Assembly (NCBI GenBank): GCA_027024125.1 | Contig: JALVSV010000324.1 | Coordinates: forward strand, 1 to 12,582 | Direction: 5' to 3' | From: Methylothermaceae bacterium | GTDB taxonomy: Bacteria > Pseudomonadota > Gammaproteobacteria > Methylococcales > Methylothermaceae | DNA: 12,582 bases | In this document: positions 1 to 7,378 of the stretch, piece after piece | Numbering within the stretch: the first letter of the stretch is position 1 | How the letters are laid out: the number at the start of each line of letters is the position of its first letter | Translations under genes and position numbers: made by a program | The notes under the pieces: generated by a model | What the model saw: the letters and a program-made list of their open reading frames with translations, nothing else | Told to the model about the DNA's origin: nothing | Databases searched by the model: none

Positions 1-1
1 A

Positions 2-916
2 GCCGGCCGATCCGTGAGTGAGGTTTATCCCAGTTTGTTGGGGGTGGTGGATCTGGACTTTTGTGAGCCGGACATGAATCGTCTGCAGGAATGCGATGTG
101 GTTTTCTTTGCCACACCCAATGGTACTGCCATGCAATTTGCGGAAGGGCTATTGGCGAAAGGGCGGGTGGTCATCGATCTGGCGGCTGATTTCCGTTTGC
201 GCGATGCCAGGTTGTGGGAGCGATGGTATGGTCAGCCCCATGCTTGTCCACATTTGTTGAAACAGGCTGTCTATGGCCTTCCTGAATTCAACCGTGAACA
301 GATACGCAAGGCCCGTTTGATAGCCTGCCCCGGTTGCTATCCAACCGCAGTGCAATTGGGTTTGCTACCTTTGTTGACGCAAGATCTGGTGGCGGTCGAT
401 GATTTGATTGCCGACTGCAAGTCAGGTGTTTCCGGTGCGGGACGCAAGGCACAGCTGAGTGCGTTGATGGCTGAGAGTGGAGAAAGTTTCAAGGCCTATG
501 CAGCCTCCGGACACCGCCATCATCCGGAAATCTGTCAGGGTCTACAGGCCATGTGCGGCAAACCTGTGGGATTGGCATTCGTACCCCATCTGGTGCCGAT
601 GATCCGGGGGATTCACGCCACACTCTATGTGCTTCCAAACGCGGAAATGGATTATCAGGCATTGTTCGAGGCCTGTTATTCCAAGGAACCTTTTGTAGAT
701 GTGCTTCCCGCTGGCAGCCATCCTGATACCGGTGACGTGCGGGGTGCCAACCGGTGTCAGATCGCACTCCACCAGCCGGGAGGAAAGCGTTTGATTGTGC
801 TCTCAGTGATCGACAATCTGGTAAAGGGAGCGGCTGGACAGGCGGTCCAAAACATGAATCTGGTCTTTGGGTTTGCCGAGACGTTGGGGTTGGAAGAAAT
901 TGCCCTGTATCCCTGA
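2..916 (+). CDS. argC: N-acetyl-gamma-glutamyl-phosphate reductase, 5' end cut by window
   Basis: ArgC reduces N-acetyl-glutamyl-phosphate to N-acetylglutamate semialdehyde with NADPH, the third step of arginine synthesis, in the cytoplasm. The frame is open from base 2, and the GTG at 14 is probably an internal valine codon rather than the start. The protein runs about 304 residues to TGA at 914-916. The family is usually near 345 residues, so roughly 40 N-terminal residues with the GxTGYxG dinucleotide-binding motif lie outside the window. Visible family features are [26 protein letters not shown], the active-site motif ACPGCYPTA (catalytic Cys codon 335-337), [11 protein letters not shown] and SGHRHHPEI with the conserved histidines. 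The C-terminal motifs [17 protein letters not shown] and LGLEE are intact. It converges on mobA, with no arg genes next to it in view. Family identity is very sure. Confidence 0.97.
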   Translation, partial: AGRSVSEVYPSLLGVVDLDFCEPDMNRLQECDVVFFATPNGTAMQFAEGLLAKGRVVIDLAADFRLRDARLWERWYGQPHACPHLLKQAVYGLPEFNREQIRKARLIACPGCYPTAVQLGLLPLLTQDLVAVDDLIADCKSGVSGAGRKAQLSALMAESGESFKAYAASGHRHHPEICQGLQAMCGKPVGLAFVPHLVPMIRGIHATLYVLPNAEMDYQALFEACYSKEPFVDVLPAGSHPDTGDVRGANRCQIALHQPGGKRLIVLSVIDNLVKGAAGQAVQNMNLVFGFAETLGLEEIALYP

Positions 917-951
917 AGGAATCATGGAGTCATTGCATGATCGGATTCCAT

Positions 952-975
952 CACGTCTCTAGTTTGTGAGACGTG
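952..975. other. Perfect stem-loop downstream of argC
   Basis: An 8-bp perfect inverted repeat (CACGTCTC at 952-959, GAGACGTG at 968-975) encloses an 8-base loop. It can be extended by a T-G wobble (951/976) and an A-T pair (950/977). It begins 35 bases after the argC stop. No T-run follows on either strand, so it is not a classical intrinsic terminator. It may protect the argC mRNA 3' end or belong to the palindromic element that follows. The function is inferred only from position. Confidence 0.45.
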
Positions 976-1033
976 GTAACCTCCCAAAGCATGAAAGAAC
1001 CACGCAGGAAGAAGGGTGTGGGTTTGAGGGCGT

Positions 1034-1073
1034 ACATGGCCTGGACGGCCATGTCCGAGCCTCCATGGATGGA
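1034..1073. repeat. REP-like intergenic palindromic element (putative)
   Basis: Within the non-coding gap between convergent argC and mobA there is a perfect 8-bp inverted repeat, ACATGGCC (1034-1041) and GGCCATGT (1047-1054), around a 5-base loop. An overlapping alternative pairing is GGAC (1043-1046) with GTCC (1053-1056). It is followed by the palindrome TCCATGGA (1062-1069) and a repeated TGGA unit to 1073. Stacked short palindromes between convergent genes are typical of REP-type dispersed elements. The sequence also resembles, from memory only, repeats in other gammaproteobacterial intergenic regions. No second copy is present in this window, so repeat status is unproven. The remainder of 917-1151 shows nothing else recognisable apart from the stem-loop at 952-975. 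Confidence 0.4.
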
Positions 1074-1151
1074 TTTACGGCGTTCCGAAAACTCATATCC
1101 TGCTTCCTGCCTTCTTATCTTTCACGCTATCCAGGACCATCCAACTGGATT

Positions 1152-1751
1152 TCAGTTTCGACTGCTTTCGTACTCTTGCAATTCTTCAGGTGTATTGATG
1201 TTGATGAACTGAAAGGCGTTATCGCTCAGGTCCACGGCAACCCAGTGATGTCTTTGGGCCCAGGCGTCGATCTTGCGCTTTCCTGAAGTCAACCAGCATG
1301 ACAGATCCCCTGCCAACCTGGTGCGCAGGGCCATGACGACAGGATGAAGGCGCCAGCCGTCATGGGCGATCGCGATGTCCTTGTGTTTGCCTTCCAGGGA
1401 AGATAACAGTCTACCCAGGGAATCGCTGGACAATCGTGGGCAATCACAGGGAGTTACCAAAGCGTATTCAGTGCGAGCAGTTTCCAGAGCGCTGAGGATA
1501 CCGGCAAGTGGGCCGTGAAACCCGGAAATGGAATCGGTGATCACAGGCAGATCGAACTTTTGGTATTCCTCCAGGGAACGGTTGGCGTTGATGAGTGTTC
1601 GGCTGCACAAAGGGCTTAAGGCTTCAATGGCATAGGAGACCAATGGACGTCCTGCGCATTGGATCAGCCCTTTGTCCTTCCCACCCATTCTGCGGGCCTG
1701 ACCTCCGGCTAGAATCACGCCCGTCACCCGTTCAGGGGGTGGAATGATCAT
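1152..1751 (-). CDS. mobA: Molybdenum cofactor guanylyltransferase MobA
   Basis: MobA transfers GMP from GTP to Mo-molybdopterin to make the guanine dinucleotide form of the cofactor (Mo-bis-MGD) used by DMSO-reductase-family enzymes, in the cytoplasm. The 199-residue product is close to the usual 190-200. The N-terminal nucleotide-binding signature is present: [20 protein letters not shown] at residues 11-30, i.e. LAGGxxxRMGGxDK. Further family features are [14 protein letters not shown] (residues 78-90), the metal-binding aspartate in TPCDCPRL (D103) and the C-terminal NINTPEEL. The ATG at 1751-1749 overlaps the nadB stop by four bases (ATGA), implying translational coupling in a nadB-mobA unit. 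No mobB follows in the window. A related nucleotidyltransferase specificity (CTP, as in MocA) is possible but less likely given the RMGGxDK form. Confidence 0.93.
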   Translation of the reverse strand: MIIPPPERVTGVILAGGQARRMGGKDKGLIQCAGRPLVSYAIEALSPLCSRTLINANRSLEEYQKFDLPVITDSISGFHGPLAGILSALETARTEYALVTPCDCPRLSSDSLGRLLSSLEGKHKDIAIAHDGWRLHPVVMALRTRLAGDLSCWLTSGKRKIDAWAQRHHWVAVDLSDNAFQFININTPEELQEYESSRN

Positions 1752-3370
1752 CGTTTTTTTTGCCTGGAGAAAGGACTGGGCAGCACTGTATTTTGGACCG
1801 GATGATGGTAGTCCGCCTCAGGATAATCCAGGGTGTAGTGAAGTCCCCGACTCTCTTTGCGCCGCATCGCACACTGGACGATCAGTTCGGCGACGATAAT
1901 GAGATTGCGCAGTTCCAGAAGGTCACTGGTCACCCGGAAATGTCCGTAGTATTCCGCGATTTCCTGTTTCAGCATTTCCACCCGTCTCAAGGCCCTTTGC
2001 AGACGTTTGTCTGTCCTGACAATGCCGACGTAATCCCACATGAAGCGACGGATTTCGTCCCAGTTGTGGCTGACGACCACTTCTTCATCGGAATTGGTCA
2101 CTTTTGATTCGTCCCAGGGAGGCAATTTCGGTGGCGCTGGAAGATCGGTCAATCGCCGCTTGAGATCCGAGGCCGCCTGGCTGGCGAAGACCAGGCATTC
2201 CAACAGGGAGTTGCTTGCCATGCGATTGGCACCATGAAGGCCGGTGCAGGCAGTTTCACCCACTGCGTATAGACCGTCGATATCCGTTTGTCCCCAGGCA
2301 TTTGTGATCACGCCACCACAGGTATAGTGGGCGGCGGGAACCACCGGTATCGGCTCACGGGTCATATCGATGCCAAATTCGAGGCAGCGTGAATAGATGG
2401 TTGGGAAATGAGAACGGATGAAGTGCGCGCTTTTGTGAGAGATATCGAGATACACATAGTCCACACCCAGACGTTTGATCTCATGGTCGATGGCGCGGGC
2501 GACGATGTCCCGTGGCGCCAGTTCGCCACGGGAATCGAAACGTTGCATGAACGGTGTTCCGTTCGGCAGTAACAACCGTGCACCTTCGCCGCGCAACGCT
2601 TCTGAAATCAGAAAAGAGCGTGCCTGGGGGTGGTAGAGACAGGTGGGGTGGAATTGCATGAATTCCATATTGGCAATCCGGCACCCGGCCCGCCATGCCA
2701 TGGCGATGCCGTCACCAGTGGCAGTATCCGGGTTGCTGGTATACAGATAGACTTTGGCAGCACCGCCGGTGGCCAGCACTACGCTTTTGGCCCTGAAAGT
2801 CAGGACGCGATGGGCTTTGCGGTCCAGTACATAGGCTCCCATAACCCGTTGCGGACCCATGTTCAGTTTGTTGGCGGTAATCAGGTCGATGGCATTGTGG
2901 TACTCAAACAGATCGATATTGGGGTGCGTCTTGGCATGGCTCAGCAGTGAAGTTTCGACTTCCCTGCCAGTGGCATCTGCGGCATGGACAATCCGGCGGT
3001 GGCTATGACCTCCTTCCTTGGTCAAGTGTAAATGTTTCTCCCCATCCTCGGACTCGACTTCGGTGAACGTGGCCCCCTTGTCAAGCAGCCAGCGGATGCA
3101 TTCCCTGCCTTGCGATACCACCAAATGGACTATTTCCGGATCGCACAGTCCGGCGCCCGCTTTTAGGGTATCCTGAATGTGGGATTCGATGGAATCTTGG
3201 GCGTCGAGTACCGCAGAGATGCCGCCCTGAGCATAAAAGGTGCTACATTCCTGTAGCCTCGTTTTGGCTATGATGGCGACTTTGGCGCGATCTGCGATTC
3301 TTAAGGCAACTCCCAAACCTGCAGCACCGCTGCCGATGATGAGGACCTCGTAGTCGTACATGTCTTGCAT
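1748..3370 (-). CDS. nadB: L-aspartate oxidase NadB
   Basis: NadB is an FAD enzyme that oxidises L-aspartate to iminoaspartate, which NadA condenses to quinolinate in de novo NAD synthesis. The product is 540 residues, the usual length. Seen in order are the FAD-binding GSGAAGLG (13-20), [12 protein letters not shown] (43-54), [19 protein letters not shown] (117-135, with E119), ATGGAAKVY (200-208), MQFHPT (H241), [11 protein letters not shown] (R287), PAAHYTCGG (H348) and [20 protein letters not shown] (367-386). E119, H241, R287 and H348 match the substrate-site residues known from E. coli NadB. This set and the length separate it from succinate dehydrogenase and fumarate reductase flavoproteins. 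Start: ATG 3370 or the ATG at 3361 (residue 4); neither has a clear ribosome site. It lies divergent from rpoE, as in E. coli and Pseudomonas. The 3' end has a run of eight A just before the mobA overlap. Confidence 0.97.
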   Translation of the reverse strand: MQDMYDYEVLIIGSGAAGLGVALRIADRAKVAIIAKTRLQECSTFYAQGGISAVLDAQDSIESHIQDTLKAGAGLCDPEIVHLVVSQGRECIRWLLDKGATFTEVESEDGEKHLHLTKEGGHSHRRIVHAADATGREVETSLLSHAKTHPNIDLFEYHNAIDLITANKLNMGPQRVMGAYVLDRKAHRVLTFRAKSVVLATGGAAKVYLYTSNPDTATGDGIAMAWRAGCRIANMEFMQFHPTCLYHPQARSFLISEALRGEGARLLLPNGTPFMQRFDSRGELAPRDIVARAIDHEIKRLGVDYVYLDISHKSAHFIRSHFPTIYSRCLEFGIDMTREPIPVVPAAHYTCGGVITNAWGQTDIDGLYAVGETACTGLHGANRMASNSLLECLVFASQAASDLKRRLTDLPAPPKLPPWDESKVTNSDEEVVVSHNWDEIRRFMWDYVGIVRTDKRLQRALRRVEMLKQEIAEYYGHFRVTSDLLELRNLIIVAELIVQCAMRRKESRGLHYTLDYPEADYHHPVQNTVLPSPFSRQKKR

Positions 3371-3512
3371 TCACGCTTTATATCAGAAATATCCCAGGCA
3401 TGGGAAGGCTTGGCGAGATAATTGGTGTTTTGGACAATCAATCAAAGGTTTTGCTGCTGAAACAGCTGGTTTTCCATTGAACAAACGAAATTTGCGTCGA
3501 AATACGGGTTCA

Positions 3513-3541
3513 TTGAATGGCTCCGGGTAAAAAGGGATAAT
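3513..3541 (+). promoter_or_regulatory. Sigma-70-type promoter for rpoE-rseA-rseB
   Basis: The -35 element TTGAAT (3513-3518; 4 of 6 consensus bases) and -10 element GATAAT (3536-3541; 5 of 6) are separated by exactly 17 bases. Transcription should begin near 3548, giving a leader of about 90 bases to the TTG start at 3641. The ATG at 3554 would then be almost leaderless, which argues against it as the rpoE start. Seen directly: both boxes and the spacing. Activity is inferred. Confidence 0.6.
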
Positions 3542-3628
3542 GATTGAAATACTATGACAGTCTGGCCGTTGGAATGGTTTTGTCGGATTGTTTTCAGATG
3601 GCAGCTGCACATGTCATTGCTTACACAC

Positions 3629-3634
3629 GGGGAA
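3629..3634 (+). promoter_or_regulatory. Ribosome binding site supporting the rpoE TTG start
   Basis: GGGGAA lies 6 bases upstream of TTG at 3641. The alternative in-frame ATG codons at 3554 and 3611 have no purine-rich site at a useful distance. This favours the short form of the sigma factor, which also matches family N-termini best. Confidence 0.5.
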
Positions 3635-3640
3635 TCGGTT

Positions 3641-4282
3641 TTGAAAGGGGAAAACCAGTCGGCGGCAGAGGTCGATAGAGCATTGGTCGCTCGGGTACAG
3701 CAGGGGGACAAGAAAGCCTTCGACCTGTTGGTGCTCAAGTACCAGCCAAAGATCGTACAATTGATCAGCCGTTATATTCGTGATCCATCCGAAGCTCTGG
3801 ACGTGGCTCAAGAGACTTTTATCAAGGCCTATCGGGCGCTGCCCAGGTTCCGTGGAGACAGCGCCTTCTATACTTGGTTGTACCGGATTGCCATCAATAC
3901 GGCCAAAAATCATATAGCCGCTCGTTCCAGAAGACCTTCGGATTCTGAAATCGAGATCGATACAGCGGAACAATTCGAAACGGCGATCCGTCTAAGGGAT
4001 CAAGAAACGCCTGAAGGCATCCTTTTGAGCGAAGAGGTTGCCGAGGCGGTCCGTCATGCGATCGAAGCTTTGCCTGATGAGCTGCGTACTGCGATTACAT
4101 TGCGGGAATTCGAGGGGATGAGCTATGAGGAGATCGCCCAGGCAATGAATTGTCCGGTCGGAACCGTACGCTCACGTATTTTCAGGGCACGGGAAGCGAT
4201 TGACAAGAAATTGAGAACCTTGCATACAGGCATGCGCAAGGGAAGAAAACAAAATCAAGTGGAACCATCGGTGGAAAAATGA
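3641..4282 (+). CDS. rpoE: RNA polymerase sigma-E factor (RpoE/AlgU)
   Basis: This ECF sigma factor directs RNA polymerase to envelope-stress promoters and is held inactive by the membrane protein RseA encoded next. From TTG 3641 it has 213 residues. Region 2 covers about 24-93, with AFDLLVLKYQ, DVAQETFIKAYRALPRFRG and DSAFYTWLYRIAINTAKNH. Region 4 covers about 132-190, with the helix-turn-helix MSYEEIAQAMNCPVGTVRSRIFRAREAID. These blocks match E. coli RpoE and Pseudomonas AlgU almost throughout. TTG is preferred over ATG 3611 (223 residues) and ATG 3554 (242 residues) because of the ribosome site, the promoter position and the family N-terminal length. The basic tail after residue 190 is about 20 residues longer than in AlgU. 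It is first in a unit with rseA (16-base gap) and rseB. No sigma-E-type GAACTT promoter was found upstream, so autoregulation is not evident. Confidence 0.95.
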   Translation: MKGENQSAAEVDRALVARVQQGDKKAFDLLVLKYQPKIVQLISRYIRDPSEALDVAQETFIKAYRALPRFRGDSAFYTWLYRIAINTAKNHIAARSRRPSDSEIEIDTAEQFETAIRLRDQETPEGILLSEEVAEAVRHAIEALPDELRTAITLREFEGMSYEEIAQAMNCPVGTVRSRIFRAREAIDKKLRTLHTGMRKGRKQNQVEPSVEK

Positions 4283-4298
4283 TGCGAGGCACCAGCTC

Positions 4299-4889
4299 AT
4301 GCAGGATGAAATAACCTGGAAATTGTCCTTGTTGGTCGATGATGAACTGCCCCCCGATGAGGCAATCTTCTTGTTGGAGCAGATCAACCAAGATCCTGAC
4401 CTCAGAGATAAATGGTATCAATATCAGGCCATACGACATGCGATTCGGAACAATGGAGAAAGCCTATATCTCCAAGCGGATTTTCTGGAACGTATCCAGG
4501 GTGTCCTGGAGAATGAGCCAATGCCTCAGCATGAGGTGGCTGAACAGACATTAAATCCCCCCAACAGATTCAACCTGAGTACCTGGATCGCCATTCCCCT
4601 GGCTCTGACGGCAATGGTCGTGGTGGTTCTGTTACTACAACGCCAAACTCCAGAGAGCGAGTCACTCCAAACGCTTCCTTTGGTGGCGGCAGTGCAGTCC
4701 CCTCAGCCTTCTGCGCTTAAGGTAAGCTCGAACTCAACGGCCACGAACCCTGTCCATGTCCCAGCTTCACTTTCAGAGTCTTCCTCATTGGAAGATTTTC
4801 TGCTCGTTCACAGTGAAGACAGTCTTTATCAGCAAGGTCCCCAGCACATGTTAAGTTATGCCCGCATCATCAGCCATGATCACCACTGA
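4299..4889 (+). CDS. rseA: Anti-sigma-E factor RseA/MucA
   Basis: RseA is a single-pass inner-membrane protein whose cytoplasmic part binds RpoE. Stress proteases (DegS/AlgW, then RseP) cut it to free the sigma factor. The product is 196 residues, near MucA (194). The N-terminal anti-sigma domain (about 3-75) contains LSLLVDDELPPDEAIFLLEQI, then DPDLRDKWYQYQAIRHAIR, the typical RseA_N pattern. One membrane segment lies at about 95-113 (TWIAIPLALTAMVVVVLLL), with the N-terminus cytoplasmic. The periplasmic part has a Ser/Pro-rich linker and ends in a region (LEDFLLVHSE...LSYARIIS) resembling the MucA C-terminus, where RseB binds. GAGG at 4286-4289 sits 9 bases before the ATG. Identity rests on the domain pattern and on its place between rpoE and rseB. 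Confidence 0.92.
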   Translation: MQDEITWKLSLLVDDELPPDEAIFLLEQINQDPDLRDKWYQYQAIRHAIRNNGESLYLQADFLERIQGVLENEPMPQHEVAEQTLNPPNRFNLSTWIAIPLALTAMVVVVLLLQRQTPESESLQTLPLVAAVQSPQPSALKVSSNSTATNPVHVPASLSESSSLEDFLLVHSEDSLYQQGPQHMLSYARIISHDHH

Positions 4890-4893
4890 AAAA

Positions 4894-5847
4894 ATGTGTG
4901 ACAGAAAATGGGTGGGGATTGTATGGCTATGGCTGTTTTGTGCTGTGGTCACGGCCGCAGAGAATGGGTCACCAAAGACGGCCAGGCAGTGGCTCGATGC
5001 CATGGTCGAGGCGATGCAGAATCTCGACTATCAAGCCACGGTAGTCTATAGCCGCGACAACAAGATCCAGATGTTCAGGCTCACTCATCAGGTTCGTGAT
5101 GGTGTGATCTATGAAAATCTGCAGTCCCTCAGCAACCCCTTGCGTAAAGTGATACGCGAGGCGGACAAGGTGACCTGCTATTTTCCAGACCGGCGCCTTC
5201 GGATCGAATATCAAAGCCGCTCAAGGTCTTTACTGACTTCCATGCCTTCAAAATGGGAAGGGCAGGAACAATACTATCGTCTTGAATTGGGGCAAAAGGG
5301 ATACATGATGGGGCGCCCAAGCCAGGAAATTCTCATCAGGCCATTGGATGAATATCGTTATGGCCGAAGAATCTGGGTCGATGGAGGCTCTTATTTGCCG
5401 CTCAAATTCGAATTGTTGGATCAACAGGGAAACATTCTGGAATCCCTGGCCGTCGCAGATCTCAAACTGGGTTCGGAAGAACGAATCGATCCTGCTGCCT
5501 ACCTTCGTCATGAAGACTGGAAGACTATCGAACGCAAGGAGGGAGAACCTGTGAATCGCTGGCAATTGACCCGTTTGCCCCCGGGTTTCAGGGAGCTTTA
5601 CCGTAGTCAGCGCACAGGTGCCGGGGAGGGGGAGACAGTGGATCATATCGTCATCTCCGATGGTCTGGCGACTGTGTCAGTCTATATCAAGGAAAATGAC
5701 GGGAAAGCATTCGACTCTGACAACCTCAAGCGGGGTGGCGTCAGCGTTTTTAGTCGCAGCATCCAGGATCACGTCATTACCGTCGTCGGAGATGTTCCCA
5801 TGATCACGGTGCGATTGATTGGTGAGGGGATAAGGGCGGAAGAATGA
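4894..5847 (+). CDS. rseB: Periplasmic sigma-E regulator RseB/MucB
   Basis: RseB binds the periplasmic part of RseA and shields it from proteolysis until lipoprotein or LPS signals displace it. From ATG 4894 the protein is 317 residues, matching MucB (316). It begins with a signal peptide: basic MCDRK, hydrophobic WVGIVWLWLFCAVV, then TAA before ENGS. An N-terminal lolA-like lipid-binding domain includes ARQWLDAMVEAMQNLDYQATVVYSR and IYENLQSLSNPLRKVIREAD. A smaller C-terminal domain has LPPGFREL, VDHIVISDGLATVSVYI and DHVITVVGDVPMITVRLI. The frame is open upstream to ATG 4858 (329 residues), which would overlap rseA by 32 bases and put a polar stretch before the signal. The ATG at 4894, four bases after the rseA stop, fits better, although no strong ribosome site is visible, suggesting coupling to rseA. 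rseC/mucC does not follow. Confidence 0.92.
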   Translation: MCDRKWVGIVWLWLFCAVVTAAENGSPKTARQWLDAMVEAMQNLDYQATVVYSRDNKIQMFRLTHQVRDGVIYENLQSLSNPLRKVIREADKVTCYFPDRRLRIEYQSRSRSLLTSMPSKWEGQEQYYRLELGQKGYMMGRPSQEILIRPLDEYRYGRRIWVDGGSYLPLKFELLDQQGNILESLAVADLKLGSEERIDPAAYLRHEDWKTIERKEGEPVNRWQLTRLPPGFRELYRSQRTGAGEGETVDHIVISDGLATVSVYIKENDGKAFDSDNLKRGGVSVFSRSIQDHVITVVGDVPMITVRLIGEGIRAEE

Positions 5848-5882
5848 GTTCACCTTCATCCGTGACAATCAATGAATTGTTT

Positions 5883-5915
5883 ATCTTGGCGGGCCTTGGC
5901 CCGCCAAGATTTGTT
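5883..5915 (+). terminator. Strong hairpin, likely intrinsic terminator or attenuator after rseB
   Basis: A perfect 13-bp inverted repeat (5883-5895 with 5898-5910; GC-rich core GGCGGGCC/GGCCCGCC) lies 35 bases after the rseB stop. It is followed directly by TTTGTT (5910-5915) and, further on, by seven T at 5924-5930. The hairpin is very stable but the immediate T-run is broken by a G, so termination may be partial, letting some transcription enter degP. It is symmetrical, but no gene on the minus strand would use it. Confidence 0.7.
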
Positions 5916-5946
5916 ATGGAGAGTTTTTTTATCAAATGAATCAATC

Positions 5947-5950
5947 AGGA
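5947..5950 (+). promoter_or_regulatory. Ribosome binding site deciding the degP start
   Basis: AGGA lies 9 bases before ATG 5960. The upstream in-frame ATG at 5936 has only GGAG at 5918-5921, 14 bases away. Starting at 5960 also gives a conventional signal peptide and a length close to MucD. Confidence 0.5.
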
Positions 5951-5959
5951 TCGACCTCT

Positions 5960-7378
5960 ATGCAACGGATACTATTTGCCACTTCTTGTTCGATCGTATT
6001 GCTTGGACTGCTTGTTGGCAAAGCAGCTGCAAGTCGCCTTCCGGATTTCACCGACCTGGTGCAGGACACCAGTGCGGCCGTGGTCAATATCAGCACCACC
6101 AAAAAAGTGGAACTTCCGGAACAACCGCGGATTCCCGAGGGACTGGATATTCCTGAGGGTTCCCCCCTGGAAGACCTGTTCAAGCATTTTTTCGGGCAGA
6201 AGGGATGGCCCCATGAGACCCGCTCGCTGGGGTCCGGCTTCATCGTCTCGCCCGATGGTTACATCGTCACCAACCATCATGTGGTCAAGGATGCTGATGA
6301 AATCATCGTGCGGATGCAAGACCGGCGTGAATTGACAGCCAAACTGATTGGCACGGACAAGCGTAGTGACCTGGCCCTGCTAAAGGTGAATGCGGATCAT
6401 CTGCCTGTGGTAAAGATGGGGTCATCCAAGGCGCTCAAGGTCGGGGAATGGGTGGTTGCCATCGGTTCCCCCTTTGGCTTCGATCATTCGGTCACAGCCG
6501 GTATCGTCAGCGCCAAGGGAAGGAGTTTGCCCGGTGACAGTTATGTTCCCTTCATTCAGACGGATGTGGCGATCAATCCGGGCAATTCTGGAGGTCCCCT
6601 CTTCAACATGGATGGCGAAGTCGTGGGCGTCAATTCCCAAATCTACAGTCGAACCGGTGGTTTCATGGGACTGTCGTTCGCCATCCCCATCGACATGGCG
6701 CTGGAAGTGGTCGAGCAACTCAAGCGGCATGGCAAGGTCATTCGAGGTTGGCTCGGAGTTCAGATTCAGGACGTGACCCGGGAGTTGGCCGAATCTTTCG
6801 GTATGAGACGACCCCATGGTGCCTTGGTGGCCCAGGTGCTTGCGGGGAGCCCCGCCGCTGCTGCAGGACTGAAGGTGGGGGACGTGATCGTGGAATACGA
6901 TGGCCATATGATCGATACCTCGTCAGCGTTGCCGCCATTGGTGGGCATTACACCGGTCGGGAAGGAGGTTTCTATCAAGGTGTTGAGAGAAGGAAAACTA
7001 CGTGTTCTGAAGGTTAAGATCGGTCAATTGCCAGAGGAGGAGCTTCGTGAGGCAGGTGAGATCATGGAGCCGGGAACCGTCAAGATCGACTCTTTGGGAC
7101 TGGCGGTGGCCGATCTGAGCGAGACTGACCGGGAACGTCTTGGTGTCGATCAGGGCGTTGTGGTTCGAAGGGTGTTGCCAGGCCCTGCACGGGAAGCCGG
7201 CATCCGGGCAGGTGACGTCCTGCTGCGGCTGGGCACGAGGCCGATCAAGGATGTCTCCGATCTACAAAAGAAACTGGCCCGCTTGAAGGCGGGCAAACCC
7301 GTTGCTGTTCTGGTAAAACGCGGAGACGGTTCATTGTTCATGGCAATTCAGCCTCACCAGGATTCTAGGAAAAAGTGA
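5960..7378 (+). CDS. degP: Periplasmic serine protease DegP/MucD (HtrA family)
   Basis: This envelope quality-control protease degrades misfolded periplasmic proteins. From ATG 5960 it has 472 residues (MucD 474); ATG 5936 would give 480. Using the 472 form, a signal peptide spans about 1-24 (MQR, then [21 protein letters not shown]). The trypsin-like domain has catalytic His107 in [12 protein letters not shown], Asp137 in [10 protein letters not shown] and Ser210 in [13 protein letters not shown]1 starts near 263 ([11 protein letters not shown]) with [27 protein letters not shown]2 starts near 380 (LGLAVADLS) with [27 protein letters not shown]. The loop before the protease core is short with an IPEG-IPEG repeat, as in MucD rather than the long Q-linker of enteric DegP. 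Its TGA overlaps the lepA GTG by four bases. A hairpin separates it from rseB; no degP promoter of its own was recognised. Confidence 0.96.
   Translation: MQRILFATSCSIVLLGLLVGKAAASRLPDFTDLVQDTSAAVVNISTTKKVELPEQPRIPEGLDIPEGSPLEDLFKHFFGQKGWPHETRSLGSGFIVSPDGYIVTNHHVVKDADEIIVRMQDRRELTAKLIGTDKRSDLALLKVNADHLPVVKMGSSKALKVGEWVVAIGSPFGFDHSVTAGIVSAKGRSLPGDSYVPFIQTDVAINPGNSGGPLFNMDGEVVGVNSQIYSRTGGFMGLSFAIPIDMALEVVEQLKRHGKVIRGWLGVQIQDVTRELAESFGMRRPHGALVAQVLAGSPAAAAGLKVGDVIVEYDGHMIDTSSALPPLVGITPVGKEVSIKVLREGKLRVLKVKIGQLPEEELREAGEIMEPGTVKIDSLGLAVADLSETDRERLGVDQGVVVRRVLPGPAREAGIRAGDVLLRLGTRPIKDVSDLQKKLARLKAGKPVAVLVKRGDGSLFMAIQPHQDSRKK

Noticed and set aside
14..16. GTG as the argC start codon
   Set aside because: The frame continues upstream to the window edge and the conserved nucleotide-binding N-terminus would be missing.
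966..1286. Open frames of 79-106 codons on the plus strand between argC and mobA
   Set aside because: They run antisense into mobA, lack family-like motifs or ribosome sites, and cover the palindromic element.
3377..3406. TATAAA on the minus strand as the nadB -10 element
   Set aside because: It sits six bases before the nadB ATG, so the message would be leaderless, and the -35 (TTCCCA at 18 bases) is weak; not called as a promoter.
4858..4893. Upstream ATG codons at 4858 and 4876 for rseB
   Set aside because: They would overlap rseA and add polar residues before the signal peptide; ATG 4894 gives the MucB-like length.
6109..6115. GGAACTT, a perfect sigma-E -35 box
   Set aside because: It lies inside degP coding sequence and has no matching -10 element (TCnnA type) at 15-17 bases.
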